Below are positions 12,331 through 22,136 of a stretch of 64,000 bases of DNA, one piece after another. The notes under the pieces are model-generated. The model made no database searches, was not told the DNA's origin, and saw only the letters and a program-made list of their open reading frames with translations. Numbering within the stretch: the first letter of the stretch is position 1; each line of letters begins with the position of its first letter. The translations under genes and the position numbers were made by a program. The DNA is from Cladopsammia gracilis (taxonomy: Eukaryota > Cnidaria > Anthozoa > Scleractinia > Dendrophylliidae), in NCBI GenBank assembly GCA_022457155.1, contig JAJGOT010000201.1:273501-337500 (forward strand). Direction: 5' to 3'.

Positions 12331-12693
12331 TCACCCTAGGCGTTGCGTGATATTTCTCTGAGGTTTATGAATTGCCGATACGACCAAACGATTCATTCTG
12401 TGCTTGACGACCCTCGTCCACCCGACAAAGTGCGAGAACAACATCGGAGGTATCGCGCGAGAAATCCGGGATGCCACGATTGGCGGAGACAAGAACGATC
12501 CAAGACAAGCGAGGCCGCCATGCGCACCTATCGGGTCTATTTGGCGATAAAACAATGTCGAAGGAGACATCACTCTTCCCTGAGACGCGCGGATTATCTC
12601 AAACCGCACTCGCTGCGCGTGTTGTTGGTACCCCTTCAACGCATGAAACAGTTTCATGCAGAGTTTGTCAATCCCGAAGTGCAAACAAAACAA
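12331..12693 (-). pseudogene. Arm-conserved block, possible C-terminus of acidic gene
   Basis: This block matches 39115-39470 on the right arm. On the minus strand it reads a 120-codon frame containing FHALKGYQQHAQRVR and GAHGGLACLGSFL. On the right arm the matching frame is fused in frame to the acidic gene at 38911. The opposite strand also stays open and reads an Arg-rich protein (REQHRRYRARN). Differences between arms change amino acids in both frames at similar rate, so neither shows clear selection. I do not recognise the product. Confidence 0.35.
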
Positions 12694-14569
12694 AAAACAT
12701 GGCGGCCGATGCGAGTGCGATTTCGGTGGCTTCTCTTCAGTTTATTCAACGATTTTTTTCTTTACGGAACCCCTTCAATTTGGAAAATTTACTTCTTCAC
12801 GGACGGCGCTTTTAATGTACAGTATTTTCTCCGAGATCAAGGTAAGGCAACATTTTTTTATGTTAATTGTATATTTCTTCGCATTAAAAAGCCTCTAATA
12901 TATAGCTAGTAAGCTAAAGCTAATAAATTAGCTTTGTGGTAAAACAGGGTGATGAGCATACAGTAATTATCCCCCTGTAAAACTCGCAATTGTTCACGTT
13001 CTACTAATTTTTTTTTGTCGTGTGAAATGTCAATCGGGCGTTCGATTTATGGTATTTGTAGTGGAAGATAGACATTCGTTTGTACTATTTCACAACTAAA
13101 ACCTCGTTTGACTATGTAGTTTTTTTCAGCCAGCTTTTATGTAGTTTTTTTTCAGCCAGCTTTTATTACCGTCTTTTTATGAGCTTGATTGGAGTGTAAT
13201 TCAGGTCTTTCCATTTCATTACAACATTTCTATTCTGGAACCCTATAAAAATAAATACTTTCGCGAAAACACAATTTTGTGAAAACTTGCTTTCGTCAGT
13301 GTTTACTGCGAGTCATTTAAAATTGTACTGTGCTGCCTAACAGCCCTGCCACTCGCTTGAGTAAGAGTTTTTTGCTTGTTTGTTTTGTCGTGTTTAGTTT
13401 AAAATTTCACTTCAAATACATTTTTTCTTTGAGGATGTTCATTGATGCTCACTCTGCCATTCACAAAAATTGTTACTCCTGGGGTGGGATTCCTATACAA
13501 ATGTGAAGTGGATTGCCCATCAGAAAGCCTGTGAAAACTTTGGGATGACTGTCTGGGAATGGAAAGTGAAAACTGGTAGGTGAATTTGATGCAAATGGGG
13601 AGTGTTTGTGTGATATATTCAGGGTATACTAAATGCAATAGTACATTTCCATAACTGTAATTTTATCAAAAAGATATTAAGACATTAAAAGGAATGGGAG
13701 TATGATAGAAATGGTGTTACATATATGATAGAAATGGAGTGTATTAGTAATAGGAGTATAATAGGAAAGGGGGATGATGGAAATGGTGCTATATAAATAA
13801 CTGATAATATTTAATAGCTATGTTTATTTTTGTTTATTGTTTTTCAGATGAGGGACTTTTAATTTACCACAGATAGCTCACAGACCTATACAGAAATTAT
13901 TGATGCACAAGGAGTTGTTTTTTTTTAAAATAAAATACATTGTAGAAGTAATGAATTATTATTTTTTGACATATATCTGAAAAATAAACCTCTTTTGAGG
14001 ACAAGGTAATAAAAACAAAACTTTTCTTTTATAAGCTTAAAAGCTGTTTATTTGTGCCCTTTATTTTTTAACAGGATACATAAATACAGGACAAATTCAA
14101 CAATGGAAAGTAGCACTTTTTGCGGGTCGAATGAAATAACATATTTTTTAATTTTCTTTTCTTTAGATCTCCCCAACTCAAAACATCGCGCTGATATACA
14201 GGGAAGTTTGCAAAAGCAGTCGGTTGAAGACTGGCGGTGTTTGTCGTAATGTTTTAGAGCCACTGAACCCGCATTTTATCAACAGATAGAGGTCCTGAGG
14301 CGAATAAATAAAACTGATTATCGTCCGAATCCCAAAACTCGGGTATCCTACGGTACATCGAGAATAAACGAATTACCGTATTAACTCGTATCTGTAATTT
14401 GTGCCTCGATGGGAAGCTTCGGAGCCATTAGGGAACCAGTCGTCATCTCTGAACGTTTTCTCAACTTCACTTCGCGATAATAGCACCAACAAAAAGACCA
14501 ACAAACACAGATTTAACAGAGATCGCCATATCTTTTTACTTTCGAAAACACCTGAACACAGGCCCTCGC
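12694..14569. other. Left-arm-only segment, no recognised gene
   Basis: This AT-rich stretch is absent from the right arm, where the flanking blocks meet directly at about 39110. It contains a 27-bp tandem duplication (13113-13166) and loosely repeated GATAGAAATGG words near 13700. Open frames here are short and unsupported. Either the right arm deleted it or the left arm gained it. No target duplication was seen. Confidence 0.6.
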
Positions 14570-14851
14570 TCAAAAAGACGCCGCTGACCAGGAAGAGCGC
14601 TTTGCAAGTTGTGAGAACATCGTTTCTCGGTCCCAGGCCTTTTTTCTATCCCCCCCTGTCGTGAACAATTCAACGCCTGCAACGACAATCCAATCGGAGG
14701 GTGCCACCGACGGTGAGGAAGGAAATCTCTCCCGGTTGCTCTCTTTCATTGCTTGCATGGCCGCCAACAAGACATCATCGTCCAAATCCTCGGGATCCTC
14801 CTCGAGGTCGGCTATTGAAGGGGTTGACGCAACTACTTTGTTTGTCGCCAT
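14570..14851 (-). CDS. Small acidic protein of PolB-A element (left copy)
   Basis: 93 codons on the minus strand, ATG at 14851, TGA at 14570. The N-terminus reads MATNKVVASTPSIADLEEDP and contains DDDVLLAAMQAMKESNRERF. That stretch resembles the PolB-A leader (DDDDLLEAMEEAEENNRG), so the two genes appear to share an N-terminal module as well as a promoter. The copy at 38911 is nearly identical over the first 67 residues and then diverges in its tail. There is no transmembrane segment or known domain. A role as a leader, interaction or packaging tag is only a guess. Confidence 0.55.
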   Translation of the reverse strand: MATNKVVASTPSIADLEEDPEDLDDDVLLAAMQAMKESNRERFPSSPSVAPSDWIVVAGVELFTTGGDRKKAWDRETMFSQLAKRSSWSAASF

Positions 14852-15060
14852 CTTTGTTGGGTGTCGCTCGTAAGAACTGAGTGAGGCGTGAAAAAAGGTC
14901 GGATCCCTGCTCTTATCATACCCTCGAGGAGAATTTCAAAGCATGCTGGGAAGGAACGGGATACCCATGGGGGTATGGGTATCTGCTTTTTTTTCATTTT
15001 GTCACGTGACATTTCTCTCAGTTTTCTAATTTACTGATGCGGCAAAATGGTTCATTTTGT
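14852..15060 (-). promoter_or_regulatory. Promoter region of small acidic gene (left)
   Basis: Minus-strand order is TACCCAT-N6-ATGGGTA (14962-14981), CCCAGCATGC, CTCGAGGGTATGATAAGAG (TATA-like), then the ATG at 14851. Further upstream, about 60 bases (GTGACATTTCTCTCAG and onward) also resemble the region upstream of the PolB-A promoter. The whole block looks like a duplicated regulatory module. Confidence 0.5.
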
Positions 15061-16767
15061 TTTATTTTTGAACAGGAATTAAAGCAAATGACTTGAAATC
15101 TTGAATGGAACACTCTGAGTATGTCTTGTTAATGGAAACGAAAGGGGAGGTCTGTATCTGTTACCGTTCACAATTCAGGTCTGAAAAGATAATGACATTT
15201 TGACCTAGCACATAGCTCTTTAGACCTGAAACAGTGAGAATTCAAGGAAATACCTTGAAAACTTCCAGAAAGCAGACTGAACATGTGCACATGTAGGAAA
15301 CCACAGGGAAAGTCTGTGTGTCACCTTTGAGACTTTAGATGTGAAAACACGATGACATTAATTTTTAGTCAGATCTAATGATACGGTTGGGACACAGACT
15401 TTTTTTGGACCTCATTAGCCAGGAATTGAAGCAAATGACTTGTAATCTTGCATTGAACACTCTGAGTATGTTTAGTTAATGGAAACGAAAGGGGAGGTCT
15501 GTATCTGCTGCCATTTGCAATTCAGGTTTGAAAAGAAAATGACATTTTTACCTAATTTCTTGTTAGCTCATTTGCATAAACATAGCTTTTTGGACTTGAA
15601 ACAGTGAGAATTCAAGGAAATCACTTGAAAACTTCCAGAAAATGGACTGAGCATGTGCACATGTAGGAAACCACAGGGGAAGTCTGCATGTGTCACCTTT
15701 GAGACTTTAGATGTGAAAACACAATGACATTTTTAGTCCGACCTAATGATACGTTTGGGACACACAGACTTTTTTTGGACCTCATAAGCCAGGAATTAAA
15801 GCAAATGACTTGAAATCTTGCATGGAACACTCTGAGTATCGCTAGTTAATGGAAACGAAAGGGGAGGTTTGTATCTGCTACCGTTTGTAATTCAGGTCTG
15901 AAAAGAGAATGACATTTTGACCTATTTCTTGTTAGCTCATTTGCATAAACATAGCTTTTTTGGACCTGAAACAGTAAGAATTCAAGGAAATCACTTGAAA
16001 ACTTCAAGAAAGTGGACCGAGCATGTGCACATGTAGGAAACCACAGGGGAAGTCTGTGTGTGTCACCTTTGAGACTTTAGATGTGAAAACACAATGACAT
16101 TTTTTGTCAGACCTAATGATACGGTTGGGACACACAGACTTTTAGACCTCATAAGGCAGAAATTGAAGCAAATTACTTGAAATCTTACATGGAACGCTCT
16201 GAGCATGACTAGTTAATGGAAACGAAAGGGGAGGTCTGTATCTGTTACCGTTCGCAATTCAGGTCTGAAAAGAGAATGACATTTTGACCATTTCTTGTTA
16301 GCTCATTTGCGTAAACATAGCTTTTTTGGACCTGAAACAGTAAGAATTCAAGGAAATCACTTGAAAACTTCCAGAAAGTGGACTGAGCATGTGCATATGT
16401 AGAAAACTACGGGGAAGTATGTGTGTGTCACCTTTGAGACTTTAGATATGAAAACACATGACATTTTTAGTCAGACCTTTATATGGGTTGGGACACGGAC
16501 TTTTTTGGACCTCATAAGCCAGGAATTCAAGCAAATGACTTATAATCTTGTATGGTCACTCTGAGCATGTCTAGATAATGGCAACGAAAGGGTAAGTCTG
16601 TATCTGTCATCGTTCGCAATTCAGGTCTGAAAAGAGAATGACATGTTGGACCATGTAGACGTCTTTCTTCTTAGCTAATTTGCATAAACATAGATTTTTG
16701 GACCTGAAACACTGGGAACTCACCGAAATCACTTGAAATATTGCAGATAACACTGTGCGTATGTGCA
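15061..16767. repeat. Satellite-like tandem array, ~360-bp units (left)
   Basis: About five units start with GGAATTNAAGCAAATNACTT near 15076, 15422, 15791, 16151 and 16524. Each unit contains two related halves: one around GTCTGTATCTG...AATGACATTTT and one around GTCTGTGTGTC...AATGACATTTT. The array is therefore dimeric with a ~180-bp basic period. The same array lies inverted at 37347-38712. No coding potential is seen. Confidence 0.85.
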
Positions 16768-17036
16768 GATAATCAATCAATCAATCAATCAATCGTTTAT
16801 TTACCTTTTTTCAAAACTAATTACAAGAGTTACATGGTAGATTAAGCTAAGGCAGGAGCACTCAGCAAACCCTTTAGGGCTTTTCGAGGAGAGCCCCTGT
16901 TTAATTAATTGCACAATAGATGCTTTACATGAACATGGCTTTGATATCATCTACTGCATTAGGAATTTTGTATCATTTTTTTTATGTATGTTGTATCCAT
17001 TTCAATATTAATGCTACCGTATTTTTATTTTATTTT
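16768..17036 (-). mobile_element. LINE 3' tail with TGAT repeat (left)
   Basis: Read on the minus strand it is a 3' UTR-like segment ending GGTAAATAAACGATTGATT and then a TGAT repeat, as in CR1/L2-type LINEs. No RT remains. It interrupts the satellite array. The junction GTGCAGATAATCAATCAATC is the same as in the right arm (37330-37356), so the insertion predates the arm duplication. Confidence 0.65.
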
Positions 17037-17393
17037 TCCATGAGGATATTCATGCGACTCTGAAATCGAGGACCCCTACCGATGTTTTGCGAAAACTTCG
17101 TAAAACATCGGCAGGGGGGGCTAATTTTTCCATTCCGTGGTTTTGACGTCTGCTCTTAAGAAATGTGTTAAAAATCAAATTGTTCACATTCCTATCTTCC
17201 AATGGAATCAAGGGTCCGTCAAGTCGATCGATAACAGACAGGCTTTTTCGGTCTTAAACAGCGCCTCGTAAACACGCACTCAAACAGAGACCGTTTAAAA
17301 ATCGCTTGAAAATACAGATCGCATTTGCCCGTTTGTTGATGTACACTCAAATGCTGTAATCACCCGATATATATTTTTATTATAACAGAAACA
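17037..17393. other. Spacer start, no gene seen
   Basis: First unique sequence inside the inverted arms. It holds no convincing ORF. A short dyad, GATGTTTTGCGAAAAC near 17078 against its partner near 17095, is visible. Confidence 0.5.
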
Positions 17394-17562
17394 TATACCT
17401 ATTTCAATAAAGGTTGCTTTGGTCATTGGTAATTGGGTATTGGGAAGCTATTCTTTGGTGGTCATTCAAGCAAAGCGTTGCATTGTGTTCCGTACGCCCA
17501 AATGCCAATGCTCAATTACCAATGACCAATTGCCAAAGCAACCTTTATTGAATTAGGTATAT
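17394..17562. mobile_element. Foldback/MITE-like element, 169 bp
   Basis: Arms of about 53 bases, 17394-17446 and 17508-17562, are inverted copies (ATATACCTATTTCAATAAAGG against its complement). The interior is about 60 bases. It is non-coding. No clear target duplication was found, so the class is unresolved. Confidence 0.6.
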
Positions 17563-18352
17563 TCCAGGTGCTTAGTTTAAGGTGAAGATTTAATTTGTAA
17601 ATTGGCTCGGTTAACTGTTTTTACACTGGCGTTTTTACGCTTTTAATATAGCTTGCTTGAAGTAAGAACAAAACAACAGTAACATATTCATTGCAGTATT
17701 TGCAAGAAGAAAGAACGAAACTTGTCCTCCCACGCAAGGCGGTGTATTTGAAATCGCATTTATCATACTGAAACAAAACCCCGAAAATTGTACATTTACT
17801 AAAATCAAACACTGATTCAAATATGATTTTAAAAGCTTCAAACAACTACATATTTTCCGATAATTATTACTAACTGAAACAGTGAAACAAAACAATTCAG
17901 AAACACAGCCTTGAAAAAGAGATACCGGCAAACAACGAGCACTATAAATAGCGCGACTGGCTTCTTCACTTGCAGACAACAAAACATAAGTAGGTAGTTC
18001 AAGAATTAATAGGAAAAACTGTATTATTTCGTTCACTTATGAAACCAAAAATACCCTTGTAATTTTAGCTTGCGTGGCAATCGTTCAAATAGAGTCTTGC
18101 GCGAGGCAGCTATTTTGCTCTCTGAGACTCTGACCGCGGCACCCTTGCTACGCCACAGGCAGCCCAAGCTTAGAATTTAATGTTCTTTGTTAGTACGCAA
18201 CGAACGATTTATAGACTTTGTATAGGAAAATCGTTTTAGTCTTATATATGCTAAAATAAAGCTTTACTGCGCCTTTCAATAACATGCGGAATTTGAAAGT
18301 GCTCGGGTCTCGGGAGCTGAGCCGCGCGAATTCGAGCGAAAAATATATTTAT
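17563..18352. other. No gene recognised
   Basis: AT-rich sequence. Open frames on the minus strand (17621-18036) have no recognisable domain. A 27-base word near 18267-18293 recurs inverted near 26377-26403, on the far side of the Penelope and Helitron elements. Confidence 0.5.
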
Positions 18353-18353
18353 A

Positions 18354-18403
<50 letters not shown>
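18353..18403. repeat. TA microsatellite
   Basis: About 24 TA units directly before the 3' end of the Penelope-like fragment. A second TA run lies at its other end. Confidence 0.9.
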
Positions 18404-18407
<4 letters not shown>

Positions 18408-19165
18408 TTTAGATAGAAAATTTCTAGAGACAGTTACTCGAGTTTCACGCACTAAGCGATCATCAGACTGTGCCGTTGGAGGCGGTAGAAATAAAATTTA
18501 AACTAAATTAAGGAGGGCGGTTGGAATGATCCCGCTTCTGATTGGCTGCATAGAACTTATTTTCATGCCGGCATTTCGTAATCAACTCAGATCTCTTGTT
18601 GAGGAGTGATGACCTGTCGGCAGTTAAGATGCATAGCTTCTCAGACAAACATAGATTGCATCGGGAAGGATGACCCTTGTAAGCGCTTGCTCGTTTAATA
18701 ATGGACCATTTGATGGAGTAATCGGTGCCATTGTCCTTTAGATCCCAGATGTATTTTGAGAGAACTGTGTCGTGCGAGTGTTTGCGGTGGTTGAACGAAA
18801 GCTTGTGGTTGTTGTACCTTGTTTTGAAACTATGTTCTGTCATCCCGATATAAACCTTTGTATCACCGGAAGTAGTGGTGACATCGGCTTGATAGACGAT
18901 ACTACCGGTAAGACACGCGCCATCGAGAGGGCAAAGGTCCTTGTTTCTGCAGTTACATTTGTTAGTTTCCATGTTAGTGTTAGTATTGTCATTTGCTAGG
19001 ATTTTTGCGTTGTGGCGTTTGATGATGTTTTCTATGTTACTTGTGCAGCTATAGCTGACTTTCACATTGTTTCTGTTAAACAGCTTGTGGAGAGTGTGTG
19101 TTTTAGAAAAATGTTTATCAATCAAGCAAAGGAACGATCTAGCAACATTCGTCTGGACATTTTTT
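18404..19165 (-). mobile_element. Penelope-like element, GIY-YIG endonuclease end
   Basis: The minus-strand frame (about 19160-18508) encodes the C-terminal part of a Penelope-like polyprotein. A connector with FNRNNVKVSYSC is followed by the Cys motif CNCRNKDLCPLDGACL and the GIY-YIG core (IVYQADV, VYIGMTEHSFKTRYNNH), then SKYIWDLK and IKWSI and a C-terminal CNLCLSEK. These are the usual landmarks in the usual order. The RT half is missing, so the copy is 5'-truncated. The open frame runs to its own TAA/TAG end at 18508, with about 100 bases of 3' UTR before the TA run. Confidence 0.92.
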
Positions 19166-19173
19166 TTTTGTTT

Positions 19174-19176
<3 letters not shown>

Positions 19177-19206
<30 letters not shown>
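19177..19206. repeat. TA microsatellite
   Basis: About 15 TA units at the truncated 5' side of the Penelope-like fragment, directly before the Helitron region. Confidence 0.85.
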
Positions 19207-19209
<3 letters not shown>

Positions 19210-19477
19210 GAAGATGTCCTGCAGTTGCCTGGCAACAGCGCAACAAAGCGTAAATGACCTCAGACAAAGAGAAGGTTGCTAGGCAGGAATTACGTCAACA
19301 GGTTGCAAGACAGGCTGACGTCAGACGCAATCTTTTGGTTGCCATGCAACAGAACCGGTTTCAACCGGTCGAAAGCGGTCAGGACTGGTAACTATAAAAG
19401 AAAACCGCCGCCTCAAAATGTCGCACTCTCATGTTTATTTATAGAGGGCTACACGTTTATTCATCGAGCGGTTAAAA

Positions 19478-20657
19478 ATGTTTACTGTTGGTGAATTACA
19501 ACCAAATTGTGATGCAAATGAGACACAGGAGGAACCACAAGGGACAAGACAGATTCGCCGAGGGAGATTAAACAACGAAACTCCTCAAGAACGTGAACGG
19601 CGACTTCAGATTCAGCGTGAGCAGCGAAGAAGGAGGAGAAATCAGGAAACCACAGAGCAAAGACAACATCGCTTTGCTCAACAAAGACTACGCCGTCAAC
19701 AGGAAACAGAGGTCCAGAGGAACCGCTGATTGGAATATCACAGGCAATACAACCAAGGTAGGCGTGAATTAGAAACTTTAGAACATAGGGAAATAAGGTT
19801 AAATTTAGCTAGTGCTCAATTGCATAACGAAACCCCCGAGCAACGTGAGCTTCGATTACATCGACTTCGAACAAACCAGGCACAACGATTGATTAATGAG
19901 ACTGAACAAGAACGAAATTTTCGATTACAAACGCTTCGAACCAACCAGGCACAAAGATTGATTAATGAGACTGAACAGGAAAGAACGTTGCGATTACAAA
20001 CTCTTCGAACTAACCAGGCCCAAAGATTGATTGATGAGACCGAACAGGAACGAATTTTGCGATTACAAACGCTTCGAACCAACCAGGCACAAAGATTGAT
20101 TAATGAGACTGAACAGGAAAGAACTTTGCGATTGCAAACTCTTCGAACGAACCAGGCCCAAAGATTGATTGATAAGACCGAACAGGAACGAACTTTGCGA
20201 ATACAAACGCTTCGAACAAACGATGCACAACGATTAATTAATGACACTGAAGAAGAACGAAATTTGAGATTACAAACCCTTCGAGAAAGTCAATCCATAA
20301 GAATACAAGCAGAAACTGAACAGCAAAGACATGACAGATTACAAATCGCTCGAGACAACAGTGTTCGTAGAATAGAAGTAGAAACGAACGAGGAACGACA
20401 AAACAGACTCCAAATACTTCGACAAAATGCTGCTGTTTACAGAAAGAACGAGAGGCGAGAACATCTACAAGATCAAAATAATCGCGAAGATTACCTTTCC
20501 AACGGGTGGAGAAATGCAGAACAGCCTTTACATGAACAGCAGTGGGTTCAAGCTGAGATGGCAAATTTTCAACGTACGATGAACAAATTAGAACACCGAC
20601 AATGTGTCACCTGTAAGGAAACTTGGCCAACAAAAAATAATTTAACGCTTCAGATTT
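19478..20657 (+). pseudogene. Helitron N-terminal charged repeat region
   Basis: From an ATG at 19478 the frame is rich in Arg, Gln and Glu. It has one in-frame TGA at 19727-19729 and runs to about 20655. Between about 19850 and 20280 a 69-bp unit, 23 residues, is repeated about six times (core RLINETEQERTLRLQTLRTN). It ends with a CxxC pair (CVTCKETWPT) that begins the conserved DUF6570-like part. A frameshift near 20655 separates it from the next segment. Such Arg/Glu-rich leaders are common in animal Helitrons. Confidence 0.85.
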
Positions 20658-22136
20658 TTGAATGATAAGGGAAATCCCAAATTATTCTCAGAGGAAAATG
20701 ACATGGATCCGGGTTGCTTACCAACAGCATTACAAGGCTTAACTGACATTGAGGAAATGCTTATTGCAAGAGCTTGCCCAATTATGTGTGTTTATCGTAA
20801 ACATGGAGGACAAAGGGGTTATAAGGGACATGTTTTAAATCTTCCCCAAGACATTCAGGGATTTCTAACTAGACTTCCTCCTAATGTTGCACAACTACCT
20901 TACCTGATAATTCGAAAACATGGAGCTGACAACACACACAGAGATTGCAGAGTTAGAAGACAGAAGGTTCTTGAGGCAATCACATGGCCGAAGGACAACA
21001 ATCCTTTCTATGGTGAAATAGAAATTGACCATGAAGCTCTCCACCACTTGCCCATTGATGGAATTCCTTCAGATATCCCAACAGCTGAGGATCCACAGCC
21101 AAATGCACAGGAACACACTGCAGAAGAAGACACATCTCAGAACAATGAGGATTACCAGCAGAGTCATTCCTTCCTCCCACTTCCTCAAGCTCAACAGTCA
21201 GAACAGGATGCAATAAGGGCATTAATCAACGGAGAAGATCCACTAGACTGGCCATCAAATGATGGTGATCCTATCAATGAATTCCGTACAGAGGGTTTGG
21301 CTACTATGGCATTTCCAACTCTTTTCCCTTATGGTAAAGGGGATCCCACTAAGAAAACACGCCTTAAAGAAGTTTCTTTAACAGAAGGCTTCAAACACCT
21401 TATTAAGTATGCAAACTGTTCAACAACAGGAACCTTTTCCTGGCGCTTTGCATCGCACCCTCGATTTCCATATTGGGCACTTAACATGAAACAGCGCCAT
21501 CAATTACTGTCGCAAGCTCGTATCTATCTCACCCAAAATCCAGAAGATTCCAATTTAACAACCATGGAACTTCGTCAAATGGTAGGACAGATGTCAGCCC
21601 ACCAGCTCATGAATCGCCTTTAACGTTATGTTGCCAAGATACAAGGGACAAAGCAGTACTGGTATCAACGCTACCAGGAACTTAAAGCTCTCATTACACA
21701 AAAAGGGGCTCCCACCTTTTTCTTTACTTTCAGTGCAGCTGACAACTACTGGCCAGATTTACACCGATTGCTACAGGAGCCAAACAATGCAACACCTTCA
21801 ATTCGTATTAGAGCTGTCATAGACCATCCACACCTGACAGATTCTTACTTTGTTTCAAGACTAGACGAATTTTCAAACCTTTGGCTAGATCAAGTGTTGG
21901 ACACACAATGGAAATGGCTTCGTTTTGAGTGGCAGGCTCGAGGCAGTATTCATGCACATGGGTGTGCAAAGCTAAGCAATGATCCAGGCCTTTGCAACCT
22001 GGTAAACACTGCTGTACAAGGGTGGAAACTGGAGCAGTTTTGCAACTACAAATGCAACAACCAACCTATCAACAGATGGCAACTGACTTCCAACCCCAAA
22101 TTGAAGCAGGACATCAAGCCAAAAGAACTGTTATAA
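20658..22136 (+). pseudogene. Helitron DUF6570 and Rep (HUH) segment
   Basis: Reads PKLFSEENDMDPG and then ARACPIM and YKGHVLNLPQDI, the conserved region before the Helitron Rep domain. FPTLFPYG marks the start of the helitron-like N domain. One in-frame TAA at 21621-21623 interrupts it (context MNRL-stop-RYVAK, probably from CAA). The catalytic HUH motif is present as GSIHAHG near 21940-21960. A frameshift near 22130 moves the frame to the next segment. Confidence 0.9.

Larger units (their letters stand above)
1..17036. repeat. Left arm of giant inverted duplication
   Basis: This arm reads as the reverse complement of 37079-62632. Matching blocks run in the same order: outer flank with doubled motif, PolB-A, its promoter, the small acidic gene and its promoter, the satellite array, and a LINE 3' tail. 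Left-only material is the BEL element (2054-9621) and roughly 12.66-14.65 kb. The match ends near 17036, where the left sequence leaves a T-rich stretch that corresponds to 37079. At the outer side the match still holds at base 1, so the arm may continue beyond the window. In the stretch 960-1090 the two arms differ at only a few positions by eye. Confidence 0.9.

Noticed and set aside
12699..12815. Possible host first exon beginning ATGGCGGCCGATGCG
   Set aside because: Short, no splice context that I can support, no recognisable protein.
12343..12909. Arg-rich plus-strand ORF conserved in both arms
   Set aside because: Differences between arms change amino acids at most sites in this frame and also in the antisense frame, so coding constraint is not shown. 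Kept only as a conserved block.
14401..14664. Plus-strand ORF of 87 codons
   Set aside because: Partly antisense to the acidic gene, composition-driven, no conservation in the right arm.
15061..16767. CRISPR-like array
   Set aside because: Repeats are ~360 bp without short unique spacers, in eukaryotic DNA. It is a satellite-like array.
18508..19165. Free-standing GIY-YIG homing endonuclease
   Set aside because: The upstream connector (FNRNNVKVSYSC) and Cys motif are those of Penelope-like elements.
19816..20247. Cys/Leu-rich minus-strand ORF
   Set aside because: Shadow of the 69-bp repeat coding on the plus strand.
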